From Candidatus Omnitrophota bacterium (GTDB lineage: Bacteria > Omnitrophota > Gorgyraeia > Zapsychrales > Zapsychraceae), in contig JAKQAH010000131.1 in the NCBI GenBank assembly GCA_029568545.1, forward strand, positions 1-32,112: a stretch of 32,112 nucleotides of DNA. Reading direction: 5' to 3'. Of this stretch, positions 24,677 to 32,112 are shown in pieces; the first letter of the stretch is position 1, and each line of letters starts with the position of its first letter. The position numbers and the translations under genes are program-made. The notes under the pieces are model-generated. The model was not told where the DNA came from and ran no database searches. It saw only the letters and a program-made list of their open reading frames with translations.

Positions 24677-24705
24677 ATTCTAATCCCATCGCCAAATAAT
24701 GGCAA
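24677..24705 (-). promoter_or_regulatory. Promoter for the CheD-like/EF-G-like operon
   Basis: On the minus strand TTGCCA (24705-24700) and TAGAAT (24682-24677) are 17 bases apart. Transcription would begin near 24670, giving a leader of about 135 bases that contains the attenuator hairpin. Confidence 0.6.
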
Positions 24706-24780
24706 GGATATTTTTGGGGGCGCCCTAAAAAAAGGATGGCGGGCTAAAATCTGCGGCGCGGCCGAACATATAAGGTGATT

Positions 24781-25983
24781 TTAACTTCTCTGGAGAGATT
24801 CTTTGAATTTCTTCGTCAAAAGAGGAACGATCTCAAAAAGATCTCCGACGATGCCGTAATTGGCCACTTCAAAGATGGGAGCCGAAGAATCTTTATTGAT
24901 CGCGATGATGATCTTCGAAGATTGCATGCCGACAAGATGCTGGATCTGGCCGGAAATACCGCAGGCGAAATAAACATTCGGGCAGACCGTTTTTCCCGTT
25001 TGCCCGATCTGATGCGCATACGGAATCCAGCCGTTGTCAACGGCGACACGGGTCGCGCCGACGGTTCCGCCCAGGGCATCCGCAAGTTCTTTAAGGATGG
25101 CGAAGTTCTCGCCGGAGCCTAACCCCCGGCCGCCGGCAACGATCACATTGGCTTCGCTGATATTCACCGCTGAAACCAATTCTTCCGCCACTTTGAGGAC
25201 TTTTGTCCTGGAAATAAAAAACGATTTATCGTAATCATTTTCAATGATCTGTCCTGTCCGGGAAGTGTCTATCGGGCTTTCCGGAAGGACCTTATGCCTG
25301 ACCGTCGCTAATTGAGGCCGGTGATATTGGGAAAGGACCGTCGCCATAATATTGCCGCCGAAGGCCGGGCGCGTCTGAAGAAGAAATTTCTGCTGCGGCT
25401 CAATGTCCAGCTGCGTGCAATCGGCCGTGAGCCCGACGCGCAATTGAACGGCCACTCTCGAAACCACCGATCTGCCGATCGTCGTTGCGGGGACCAAAAG
25501 GATTTCCGGCCGGTGTTTCCGGATCAAGTTCGTCAGAATTCTCGCATAGGGCTCGTCCAGAAAGTTTTCCAGTTTCGGATTGTCCGCGACATAAACAACA
25601 TCAGCCCCTCGGTGAATAACAGTCTGAGCCTCCTCTTTGACATTGGCCCCGATCAGAACGCATCCCACTTCAACTTGAAGCTTATCCGCCAATTCCCGCG
25701 CTTTGCCTAAAAGCTCGTAGACCACCGGCTGGACCTTCCCGTGTTTTTGCTCGCCAAAAACCCAGACGCCTTTGTATTTTTCCATATCCGGCGTTCGGGT
25801 CGTCTCCCGGATGATCTGAATAGCTTCAAATTTTCGGCACGCCTCTACGCAGGAGCTGCACAGCGTGCACTTGTCCAGATCGATCACGGCCTTTTTGTTT
25901 ACGATCGTGATCGCGCCGAACGGACAGGCCTTTTCACAAAGCCCGCATCCGGTACATTTATCCTGGTTAACAGATATTCCCAT
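24781..25983 (-). CDS. etfA: Electron transfer flavoprotein alpha subunit with N-terminal 2[4Fe-4S] ferredoxin domain
   Basis: The protein has 400 residues. Its ATG overlaps the etfB stop in a TAATG junction, so translation is coupled. Residues 1-50 are a ferredoxin domain with two cluster motifs: C10, C13, C16, C20 and C39, C42, C45, C49. Residues about 65-250 are the EtfA N domain (GVWVFGEQKHGKVQPVVYEL) and about 270-400 the FAD-binding domain (AGGRGLGSGENF, HQIGQTGKTVCPN, YFACGISGQIQH, AINKDSSAPIF). A ferredoxin-bearing EtfA is known from bifurcating systems such as caffeyl-CoA reductase CarE and lactate dehydrogenase LctC. With the acyl-CoA dehydrogenase encoded upstream, this should couple NADH oxidation, acyl-CoA reduction and ferredoxin reduction, in either direction. 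The bifurcation itself is inferred. Confidence 0.95.
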   Translation of the reverse strand: MGISVNQDKCTGCGLCEKACPFGAITIVNKKAVIDLDKCTLCSSCVEACRKFEAIQIIRETTRTPDMEKYKGVWVFGEQKHGKVQPVVYELLGKARELADKLQVEVGCVLIGANVKEEAQTVIHRGADVVYVADNPKLENFLDEPYARILTNLIRKHRPEILLVPATTIGRSVVSRVAVQLRVGLTADCTQLDIEPQQKFLLQTRPAFGGNIMATVLSQYHRPQLATVRHKVLPESPIDTSRTGQIIENDYDKSFFISRTKVLKVAEELVSAVNISEANVIVAGGRGLGSGENFAILKELADALGGTVGATRVAVDNGWIPYAHQIGQTGKTVCPNVYFACGISGQIQHLVGMQSSKIIIAINKDSSAPIFEVANYGIVGDLFEIVPLLTKKFKESLQRS

Positions 25984-26765
25984 TAAATCAGATGCTCCTT
26001 CAATACAGCGACAATGGCATTCACAGCGCCTTCCGGATCCCCGTCGTAAATCTGGCCCTTGCTGCGGGCGGGCGGCGTGTAGATCTTCCATACTTCCGTC
26101 GGAGATCCCGCGATCCCCAAGCGGTCGCTTTCCGCCTCGATATCAGCAGCTTTCCACGTCAGGATTGCGGCATTCTTGGCTTTCATTTTGCCTTTAAGCG
26201 ACGGGATCCTGGGATTGTTGATCTCTTTGACGACCGTTAACAGGCAGGGCAAGGGAGACTGGAGGACTTCGTATCCTTCTTCTGTCGTGCGTTGCGCCGT
26301 GATGGATTTTTCTTCCAGCGCTTCGATCTTGCGCACGTAAGTAATTTGAGGAATGTCCAGATGCGCAGCGATGCCCGGGCCGACTTGAGCCGTATCTCCA
26401 TCGATCGCCTGCTTGCCGCAAATGATGAGATCGTAGTCCTTGATCTTTTTGATTGCCATCGCGAGCGTATAGCTTGTCGCGAGCGTGTCCGCGCCGGCAA
26501 AAGCCCGGTCGCTGACCAAGATCGCCTCATCGGCGCCAAGAGAAATCGCTTCCCGCAAGGCCGCTTCCGCCTGCGGCGGCCCCATCGTCACCACGGTCAC
26601 TTTGCCGCCGTGTTGCTCGACGATGCGGACCCCTTCTTCGATCGCATACAGGTCATAGGGGTTGATGATGGACTTGACGCCTTCGCGGATGAGATTCTTG
26701 GTGATGGGATCGATCTTCACCTGGGTCGTTTCGGGGACCTGTTTGATGCAGACAACAACGTTCAT
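25983..26765 (-). CDS. etfB: Electron transfer flavoprotein beta subunit
   Basis: The protein has 260 residues, a normal length. It begins MNVVVCIKQVPETTQVKID, the usual start of EtfB. It has the INPYDLYAIEEG motif, the GADEAILVSD segment and the AIDGDTAQVGPGIAAHLDIP signature that forms the second flavin or AMP site, which in bifurcating Etf proteins holds FAD. Its ATG overlaps the acyl-CoA dehydrogenase stop in an ATGA junction, and its own stop overlaps the etfA start, so the three genes are tightly coupled. EtfB pairs with EtfA in the cytoplasm and contacts NADH in bifurcating members. I see no missing key motif. Confidence 0.95.
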   Translation of the reverse strand: MNVVVCIKQVPETTQVKIDPITKNLIREGVKSIINPYDLYAIEEGVRIVEQHGGKVTVVTMGPPQAEAALREAISLGADEAILVSDRAFAGADTLATSYTLAMAIKKIKDYDLIICGKQAIDGDTAQVGPGIAAHLDIPQITYVRKIEALEEKSITAQRTTEEGYEVLQSPLPCLLTVVKEINNPRIPSLKGKMKAKNAAILTWKAADIEAESDRLGIAGSPTEVWKIYTPPARSKGQIYDGDPEGAVNAIVAVLKEHLI

Positions 26766-27916
26766 TGAACCGTTTCCTTCATCAAGGCCAGGCCGATGAT
26801 GTTTCTTTGGATCTGATTCGTTCCCTCGTAGATCTGGGTGATCTTGGCATCGCGCATGAATTTCTCGACCGGATATTCCTTCATGTAGCCATAACCGCCG
26901 AAAATCTGGACGGCATCCGTAGCGACTTTCATAGCGACATCGGAGGCGAACATTTTTGCCATGGCGGAATCTTTGCCCACATCCTTACAACCGGCATCGA
27001 TCTCCCTGGCTGAGGCATAAACGAGAGCCCGGGCCGCTTCCGTTTGGGCCGCCATATCGGCCAGCATCCATTGAATGCCTTGAAAAGTCAGGATCGATTT
27101 TCCAAATTGTTTTCTCTGTTTGGCATATTTCAGCGCATGGTCCAACGCGCCCTGGGCGATCCCGACAGCCTGCGCCCCGATCCCGGGCCGGGAGATATCC
27201 AGCGTTCTCATCGCCGCGATAAACCCCATCCCTTCCTTGCCTAAAAGATTTTCCTTCGGGACCTTGCAATCCGTAAAGATCAACTCCCGGGTCGACGAAG
27301 CGCGGATCCCCATCTTATCTTCTTTTTTTCCGAATTCAAAGCCGGGAGTCCCTTTTTCCACCACGAACAGGCTCGCCCCGCGCGCCCCTCTGGCCTTATT
27401 CGTCATGGCAATGATCGTATAAATATCGGCGTCCCCGCCGCTTGTCACGAAATGCTTCATCCCGTTGATAACATAATGATCGCCTTTTAATTCGGCCGTC
27501 GTCAGCATCGCTGACGCATCGGACCCGGCGGACGGTTCCGTCAAGCCGAACGCGCCTAACTTCTTGCCGCTTGCGATCAACGGAAGATATTTCTTCTTTT
27601 GCTCCTCCGAACCGAATAAAAGAATCGGATAGGTCCCTAAAGCCGACGCCGCATAACAAAGAGCGATCCCCGCGCATCCACGGGAAAATTCTTCCGTTGC
27701 CAGGCAGATATCAAAGATGCCTCCCCCCATCCCGCCGTATTCCTGGGGAATATAAACGCCAAAAAGATCCGATTGAGCCATGACCTTAACAATATCATGG
27801 GGAAAATGCCCCGTCTTATCATGTTCAAGAGCCGCTGGCCGGATTTTTTCGTCTGTGATCTGACGGCTGATATCCCGGATCATTTTTTGCTCTTCTGTCA
27901 GCAGATAATCTATCAT
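26762..27916 (-). CDS. Acyl-CoA dehydrogenase (short-chain/butyryl-CoA type)
   Basis: The protein has 384 residues, typical for the family. AGGAGG stands seven bases before the ATG. Motifs in order are MIDYLLTEEQKMI, the flavin-contact GAFGLTEPSAGSDA, the substrate-pocket stretch ISRPGIGAQAVGIAQGALD and the C-terminal QIFGGYGYMKEYPVEKFMRD. The catalytic base E364 is in IYEGTNQIQR. Bcd-like enzymes work with EtfAB to reduce crotonyl-CoA-type substrates or to oxidise acyl-CoA. It is the first gene of a coupled operon with etfB and etfA, under a promoter with a palindromic operator. The natural acyl chain length cannot be fixed from sequence alone. Confidence 0.95.
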   Translation of the reverse strand: MIDYLLTEEQKMIRDISRQITDEKIRPAALEHDKTGHFPHDIVKVMAQSDLFGVYIPQEYGGMGGGIFDICLATEEFSRGCAGIALCYAASALGTYPILLFGSEEQKKKYLPLIASGKKLGAFGLTEPSAGSDASAMLTTAELKGDHYVINGMKHFVTSGGDADIYTIIAMTNKARGARGASLFVVEKGTPGFEFGKKEDKMGIRASSTRELIFTDCKVPKENLLGKEGMGFIAAMRTLDISRPGIGAQAVGIAQGALDHALKYAKQRKQFGKSILTFQGIQWMLADMAAQTEAARALVYASAREIDAGCKDVGKDSAMAKMFASDVAMKVATDAVQIFGGYGYMKEYPVEKFMRDAKITQIYEGTNQIQRNIIGLALMKETVQ

Positions 27917-27954
27917 TAGTCCTCCTGTTTCATATATTAAGTTAGGAACTGTAT

Positions 27955-27983
27955 ATCATAACATGGTAGAGATTGTCTACCAA
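27955..27983 (-). promoter_or_regulatory. Promoter with palindromic operator for the acyl-CoA dehydrogenase/Etf operon
   Basis: On the minus strand TTGGTA (27983-27978) and TATGAT (27960-27955) are 17 bases apart. A perfect inverted repeat, TGGTAGA and TCTACCA around a five-base centre (27964-27982), covers the -35 box and most of the spacer. A repressor bound there would block RNA polymerase. No regulator gene lies next to it. Confidence 0.65.
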
Positions 27984-28028
27984 TTTTTTCTTATTCTTGC
28001 AAAACCGCCCTAATTGCCCTATAAACTC

Positions 28029-29987
28029 TTATCTTATAGTATTTATATTATTGTCAGGCATTGTTGCCAAATAAGGAGTGATTTTCATGTGGAATTTCGG
28101 ATCCTCAAATCCTAATTGGACGGCTTTCTTGTAATACTCTACGGCTTCGCTGTATTTCTGCCGGCCAAAATAAAATATCGACAAATTTCCGTAAGATATA
28201 TCCTGACGGGGGTCCATGGCGATAGCTTTTTTGAAAATCGCCTCAGCTTCTTCATCGCGGCCAGCTCCGGCATAAGCCACTCCCAGATTGTTGTATGCAT
28301 TAATATGGCGGGGATTGACCCGGATAGCCGTCTCGTAGGAAGCAACGGCCTCTTGAACCCTGCCTGATTCGTAATAAAGATTGCCCAAATTATAGTGCGC
28401 CTTGTCATAATCGGGCTTGATGGCGATGACTTTTTGATAGGTTTCGATAGCTTGAGCCCGGTCCGACATGTTTTCATAGGTCTTGCCGAGATTATAATAG
28501 GCCTCGTAATAATCCGGCCTGACCTTGAGCGCCTTCTCATAATGCTCGATGGCTTTCCGGTTCTCTCCTATCTCCCGGTACTCATTGGCGAGGTTATAAT
28601 AGACCCTTGAACTGTTGTTCGCATACTTGATGGTCCTCAGATAAAAAGGTATTTTTGCCTTCCAATAACCGTTTTGATCAATGGTCAGAAAAGAATAAAA
28701 TCCGAGGAATAACACAACCGCCCCGACGCTTAAGGGTCTTAATCCCTTCTCTGCGTAAAGGAGCATTAATCCTCGGGCCAGAAGAAGGAAAATGCCGATC
28801 GATGGCAAATAAAGCCAGTGTTCCGCCATATACGCATTGATGGGATAAAGAAGATTCGAGGAGGGGATGAGATTGATCAGAAACCAAGCCGAGGCAAAAA
28901 AAACGATATTGCGCGCCCGCATTGTTCTTACAATCACCATAATAGCCGCAAGCACAAGGATAATTCCTGCCCATGCCTGAGGATGACTAAAATCGTAAAA
29001 ACTGTTGCCGTATTCCATATGCAGATTAAGCGGCAAGACCATAATCTTGGCATAATTGACCATTGCGATGAAAAACCCCGCCGCCCTTTGCGCGTAGGTC
29101 GTTTTATGGACAACCTCAGCCGACAAAAAGCCCAAAGCCGTCATCCGCAAAATAATATAAACGATATTGATCGTCAAAACCGGCAGAAAAACCTTCGATT
29201 TTATCTGTTGCTTAAAAGCGTAGTGATAAAGCAGAAGGAGGATCGGGAGAATGAGGCTGAGCTCCTTGGACAGGATCGCCAGGGTATAGCTTAAAATCAT
29301 AAGGGCATAATGGACTTTCTTGTCGCTGGCTAAGGCCTTGATGTAAAAAATAAAGCACCCTAGCATAAACAGGACCGACAGCGAGTCCGCCCTCCCCGCA
29401 ATGTAACTAACCGCCTCCGTATGAACCGGGTGAACAACAAAAAAAAGGCTAGTCAATAAGGCCAGTCCTAAATTTTTATAAAGAATGGTAATCAGCCAAA
29501 AGACAGCCAAAGCGGCAAGAACATGCAAAATAATGTTGGTAAAATGGTACCCTCTTGGATCAAGCTTCCAGACGGAATAATCCAGCGCGTAGGTGATCAT
29601 CTGGACAGGGCGGTAGAAACTATAGAGCGTCGGGGCATCAGCCCCGGCCGCCATACCTTCGGTGAAGAATTTAGGAAGATTCGACCAATCGCGGATATAA
29701 AGATTATCGCTGACAAGATGCTCGTCGTCCCAGATAAACTCGCCGGGAATCGAGCCGGCATACACGGCAAATCCTAAGACGACAATTAAAATAACGGACC
29801 AAAAGACATTTTTTTTCCGCACGGAAGATCGGGGTTCTTGCAAAGGAAACGCGGTTTTTTCCTTCACTTTCTGCCTCTCCAAGAACCGCTTGATCTTGCG
29901 CTCTTTCATCCCAAGATCTTTGGCGATGGCTTCGGCAGATTTCCAGCCGATATTTTTCAAGATATACTCTTCTTGGTCCGGTCTCAT
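28029..29987 (-). CDS. TMTC-like polytopic membrane protein with N-terminal helix-turn-helix and C-terminal TPRs
   Basis: The protein has 652 residues from the ATG at 29987. A longer frame would run through the terminator hairpin at 30014-30060 and is rejected. Residues 1-45 resemble a small helix-turn-helix (GWKSAEAIAKDLGMKERKIK) and are cytoplasmic. A first membrane helix lies at about 60-78. It is followed by GEFIWDDEHLV, the GT-C acidic loop motif, then HPVHTEAVSYIAGRADSLS, shared with the protein at 14012. About ten more membrane helices follow. The C-terminal 190 residues hold at least five TPRs (YYNLANEYREIG, AYYNLGKTYENMS, AHYNLGNLYYESG, AYNNLGVAYAGAG and one more). Transfer of a lipid-linked sugar to protein is likely by analogy with TMTC. 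Only a weak SD (AAAGG) precedes the start. Confidence 0.82.
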   Translation of the reverse strand: MRPDQEEYILKNIGWKSAEAIAKDLGMKERKIKRFLERQKVKEKTAFPLQEPRSSVRKKNVFWSVILIVVLGFAVYAGSIPGEFIWDDEHLVSDNLYIRDWSNLPKFFTEGMAAGADAPTLYSFYRPVQMITYALDYSVWKLDPRGYHFTNIILHVLAALAVFWLITILYKNLGLALLTSLFFVVHPVHTEAVSYIAGRADSLSVLFMLGCFIFYIKALASDKKVHYALMILSYTLAILSKELSLILPILLLLYHYAFKQQIKSKVFLPVLTINIVYIILRMTALGFLSAEVVHKTTYAQRAAGFFIAMVNYAKIMVLPLNLHMEYGNSFYDFSHPQAWAGIILVLAAIMVIVRTMRARNIVFFASAWFLINLIPSSNLLYPINAYMAEHWLYLPSIGIFLLLARGLMLLYAEKGLRPLSVGAVVLFLGFYSFLTIDQNGYWKAKIPFYLRTIKYANNSSRVYYNLANEYREIGENRKAIEHYEKALKVRPDYYEAYYNLGKTYENMSDRAQAIETYQKVIAIKPDYDKAHYNLGNLYYESGRVQEAVASYETAIRVNPRHINAYNNLGVAYAGAGRDEEAEAIFKKAIAMDPRQDISYGNLSIFYFGRQKYSEAVEYYKKAVQLGFEDPKFHMKITPYLATMPDNNINTIR

Positions 29988-30013
29988 GAGGGCCTTTGGA
30001 ACGGGGTGGGAGC

Positions 30014-30060
30014 AAAAAAAATGACAGTTGCCTGGTCTTACCCAAAACAACTGTCATTTT
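30014..30060 (-). terminator. Terminator after the DUF2934 gene
   Basis: A perfect 13-base-pair stem (30018-30030 with 30048-30060) with a 17-base loop is followed by eight U on the minus strand. It lies directly after the DUF2934 stop and 27 bases before the TMTC-like start, so it ends the upstream unit or attenuates the downstream gene. Confidence 0.83.
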
Positions 30061-30065
30061 TCAAT

Positions 30066-30278
30066 TTAGACCTTTGTGACCATTCTTTCAGCTTGAAGCC
30101 AATCATCAAGATCTGACCCATGCGAACATCCCCTCTGCTCAAAGATCTTATAGGCTTGCTCGCGGATCAGGTTCTCGATTTCCTGCCTGTTCAGCATCTT
30201 CATGGCTGGCTTCCGGCTGGTTGAGGTCTTGGGTCTCACTGCGCTTAGGAACTTCTTTGCATCTCGTTTAATGGCCAT
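30066..30278 (-). CDS. DUF2934 small protein
   Basis: The protein has 70 residues, with GGGGAGAG before the ATG. The basic N terminus (MAIKRDAKKFLSAVRPK) leads to the DUF2934 core: IENLIREQAYKIFEQRGC, then HGSDLDDWLQAERMV. Families of this type are short, widespread in delta-proteobacterial and related genomes, and of unknown function. The basic leader could bind nucleic acid. It is 38 bases downstream of the STAS gene and probably in the same message, which ends at the following hairpin. Confidence 0.82.
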   Translation of the reverse strand: MAIKRDAKKFLSAVRPKTSTSRKPAMKMLNRQEIENLIREQAYKIFEQRGCSHGSDLDDWLQAERMVTKV

Positions 30279-30316
30279 TTCTCTCCCCTTTTTATATAAT
30301 TTTCCTCAAGTTGTGT

Positions 30317-30676
30317 TTATAAGGCCCTTTCGGCATCCTCTTGCGTGTTATAGATTTCTATTGTATCCCCTATTTTAAAAAGTGCAACTAGTTCTTTAAA
30401 CTTCTCAGGAACATTGATGAACATGACCCTATGGTCGCAACGCACATCATTCTTCAGCCGGTCAATGATATTGGCCAAAGCGGAACTATCGACATCCTCG
30501 ATGCCCCCATAGTCCATAATGAACACAATATTGTCTTTATGGGGAACGTCGAGTTTTGTCATCAGTTCATCGATGATTTTCCGGTATTCAGGGAGGGTTT
30601 GAGCATTGATCGTCCCCTTCATCCGGAAGAGGTATACCCTTCCTTTTTGTTCGACTGTATAGCTGATTTTACTCAT
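30317..30676 (-). CDS. STAS-domain protein (anti-sigma factor antagonist type)
   Basis: The protein has 119 residues and is a single STAS domain: VYLFRMKGTINAQTLPEY, a central IVFIMDYGGIEDVDSSALANI and a C-terminal FKIGDTIEIYNTQEDAERAL. S64/S65 in DVDSS sit at the phosphorylation site of SpoIIAA-type antagonists. No anti-sigma kinase or phosphatase gene is adjacent, so the partner is unknown. Such proteins work by partner switching in the cytoplasm. It is 38 bases upstream of the DUF2934 gene. The SD is poor. Confidence 0.87.
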   Translation of the reverse strand: MSKISYTVEQKGRVYLFRMKGTINAQTLPEYRKIIDELMTKLDVPHKDNIVFIMDYGGIEDVDSSALANIIDRLKNDVRCDHRVMFINVPEKFKELVALFKIGDTIEIYNTQEDAERAL

Positions 30677-30850
30677 TTTCGATTTTTATTTCAGGTGTAT
30701 TTTATGCCCAGACAACAATTTAAACAAGAGTTTTTCCTTCATTTCCCAAAACCCGAAGAGCAACATCCTCCAGCCGATACACGCACGGCCTAAAACTCGT
30801 ATCCCTTTGTTAAACAATAAGTACGGTAAATTCTGGTTGGGGCCCCGAAA

Positions 30851-31726
30851 TTAGTTCGGCTCCGAAGGCTCAACGTGAATAGCCGCATCGATGATGCCGA
30901 TCCCGGAACCGATCAAGGCATCCTTGACATCATGAGCTGTTTTATGGCCCTCATAAACGGAAATATTCCCGTCCACCTCGATATGGAGTTCGACCAAGAA
31001 CCCCGAGCCGCTTTGCCGGACACGGCACTTTTCCACGCCGTTTATCCCTCTGACTTTTTTCGCAACATCGCGAATCCTTGCTTCGATGTTGGGTTGCGGA
31101 ATCGAATCCATGAGTTCATCGGTCGCAGACCGCAGGATTCTTGCCCCATTAAATAAAATAATGCCGCTGGCAAAAAGCGCAGCCCAATCATCGGCGCTAG
31201 CATACGGCTTTCCTCCCAAGAGCGCGATCCCGATGCCGATGAATGCCGCCAGGGATGTGAGCGCATCGAAACGGCTATGCCAGGCGTCAGCTCTTAACGC
31301 TAAACTGTCCAAATCTGCGCTCTTTTTCATCAGAAAACGGAATAATATTTCTTTCGAAAAGATCACAAGGACTAAAACAAACAGCGTGTAGGGAGCGGGG
31401 CCTTCGTCAGGGACAATAATATTATGGATACTCTGCGCGGCGATACCCATCGCCACGAGGCACAGCAGCAAAGCCACGAATAATGCAGCAAGGGATTCGG
31501 CTTTCCCATGGCCCCAAGGATGATTGTCGTCAGGAGGCTTGGACCCGATCCTAAAGCCCTGCATGACAATGATCGATGAAAAGATATCCATGATCGATTC
31601 GACGCCATCGGCAATAAGAGCGTAGGAATTCCCGAGCACTCCCGTAAAAATCTTAACGCACGCCAGAACGATATTAACGGATATGGTGATCAGCGTCGCT
31701 TTGACGCCTTTTTCAGTCCGTGACAT
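30851..31726 (-). CDS. Cation diffusion facilitator (CDF) metal exporter
   Basis: The protein has 291 residues from the ATG at 31726, with AAGGAAGGA upstream. A longer frame from 31768 lacks an SD. Six membrane helices are visible (residues about 10-30, 36-55, 80-100, 112-130, 155-175 and 180-200). The second helix carries D40, E43 and D47. A conserved NHPWGHGKAE loop lies near residue 69. The fifth helix region has H150 and D154 (HSRFD). A C-terminal cytoplasmic domain (about 210-291) shows CDF dimerisation features, such as VELHIEVDG and HDVKDAL. Family members export Zn, Mn, Fe or Co in exchange for protons. E43 in place of the His or Asp seen in some members makes the metal uncertain. Confidence 0.93.
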   Translation of the reverse strand: MSRTEKGVKATLITISVNIVLACVKIFTGVLGNSYALIADGVESIMDIFSSIIVMQGFRIGSKPPDDNHPWGHGKAESLAALFVALLLCLVAMGIAAQSIHNIIVPDEGPAPYTLFVLVLVIFSKEILFRFLMKKSADLDSLALRADAWHSRFDALTSLAAFIGIGIALLGGKPYASADDWAALFASGIILFNGARILRSATDELMDSIPQPNIEARIRDVAKKVRGINGVEKCRVRQSGSGFLVELHIEVDGNISVYEGHKTAHDVKDALIGSGIGIIDAAIHVEPSEPN

Positions 31727-31773
31727 TGCCCAAAATCCTTCCTTATAAACAATATCATATACTAGCAAAAAAC

Positions 31774-31803
31774 AAAAAACCCCGCCATGAATATCTGGCG
31801 GGG
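31774..31803 (-). terminator. Terminator after clpB
   Basis: An eight-base-pair G/C-rich stem (31780-31787 with 31796-31803) with an eight-base loop is followed on the minus strand by six U. It lies 28 bases after the clpB stop. Confidence 0.85.
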
Positions 31804-31830
31804 ATTTTTGATCCTCAACGACCGGATTCG

Positions 31831-32112
31831 TTACACATGTTGAAGCTTAGGGCCTTTGGCGGTCATCACAACTTCTTGGCCGTCAAAATCCACTTGAACC
31901 GTGTCTTTTTCCTTCAGTTCCCCTTTTAGCAATTTCAAGGCAATGGGATCCTGAATGTATTTTTGCACGACACGTTTTAACGGACGGGCGCCATACGAAG
32001 GATCGTAGCCTTTTTCGCCCAGAAAATCCTTCGCCTTATCCGAAACGCGGATGACCACCTTGCGCTCGTTGAGCCTGTTCTGAAGAGCTAACAGCTGAAT
32101 ATCCACGATTTG
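31831..32112 (-). CDS. clpB: ATP-dependent chaperone ClpB, C-terminal end (5' part off window)
   Basis: Only the last 93 residues are present; the gene enters from the right edge on the minus strand. They form the D2 small domain: VDIQLLALQNRLNERKVVIRVSDKAKDFL, then GYDPSYGARPLKRVVQKYIQDPIA with the sensor-2 Arg in GARPLKR, and a short tail. Without the N-terminal part, ClpB is preferred over ClpC or ClpA because of the GYDPxYGARPLKR box followed by the IQxPIA pattern and the length of the tail. ClpB works with DnaK to dissolve protein aggregates. A terminator follows it closely. Confidence 0.88.
   Translation of the reverse strand, partial: QIVDIQLLALQNRLNERKVVIRVSDKAKDFLGEKGYDPSYGARPLKRVVQKYIQDPIALKLLKGELKEKDTVQVDFDGQEVVMTAKGPKLQHV

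Noticed and set aside
24708-24775. Possible terminator just after etfA
   Set aside because: GC-rich self-complementary pieces and a run of seven U occur, but I could not form one stable stem directly followed by the U tract.
30704-30793. Possible 29-codon plus-strand gene after an AGGTG
   Set aside because: The SD spacing is acceptable, but the peptide is very short and has no recognisable features. The surrounding strand organisation is all minus, and there is no terminator.

Overview
The window looks like chromosomal DNA of an uncultured, Gram-negative-type (diderm) bacterium. It encodes signal peptides, lipoproteins with lipoboxes, a probable outer-membrane beta-barrel and periplasmic redox and protease proteins. 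An EtfA with two [4Fe-4S] clusters beside an acyl-CoA dehydrogenase suggests flavin-based electron bifurcation, so anaerobic metabolism is likely. The mix of TMTC-like TPR membrane proteins, DUF2934, FecR/CHASE2 signalling and single-domain response regulators would suit Candidatus Omnitrophota or a related deep lineage, but that placement is a low-confidence inference. I saw no tRNA, rRNA, CRISPR array, insertion sequence or phage gene. No gene-free stretch exceeds about 300 bases.

Left part (1-12946) is an envelope-sensing locus. A very large secreted FecR-domain protein with Ig-like repeats (cut by the left edge) is divergent from a rightward set of five genes. These encode a TPR/beta-barrel protein, a TPR/fibronectin-III lipoprotein, a DUF3307 membrane protein, a CHASE2 class III nucleotide cyclase and a tandem-duplicated Cys/His protein of unknown function. 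Convergent with them, at 12965-13944, a c-di-GMP-I riboswitch with its own terminator precedes a gene for a receiver plus pseudo-receiver protein. cAMP-type and c-di-GMP signalling therefore meet in adjacent genes.

Middle part (14012-22064): a TMTC-like glycosyltransferase-family membrane protein, a secreted protein of unknown function, an endonuclease/exonuclease/phosphatase lipoprotein, a small gene behind a strongly structured RNA with its own promoter and terminator, a membrane-anchored coiled-coil protein, and a leftward run. That run encodes an HtrA-type protease fused to an Hsp20 chaperone domain, a DsbD alpha-like protein, a redoxin and a response regulator. The first three look like a periplasmic protein-quality and redox module.

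Right part (22092-32112), all on the minus strand: an EF-G paralogue downstream of a CheD-like gene that has an attenuated leader; a translationally coupled acyl-CoA dehydrogenase-etfB-etfA operon whose promoter carries a perfect palindrome; a second TMTC-like protein with an N-terminal helix-turn-helix; a DUF2934 protein; a STAS protein; a cation diffusion facilitator; and the C-terminal end of ClpB. Hairpin-plus-U-tract terminators separate most units.
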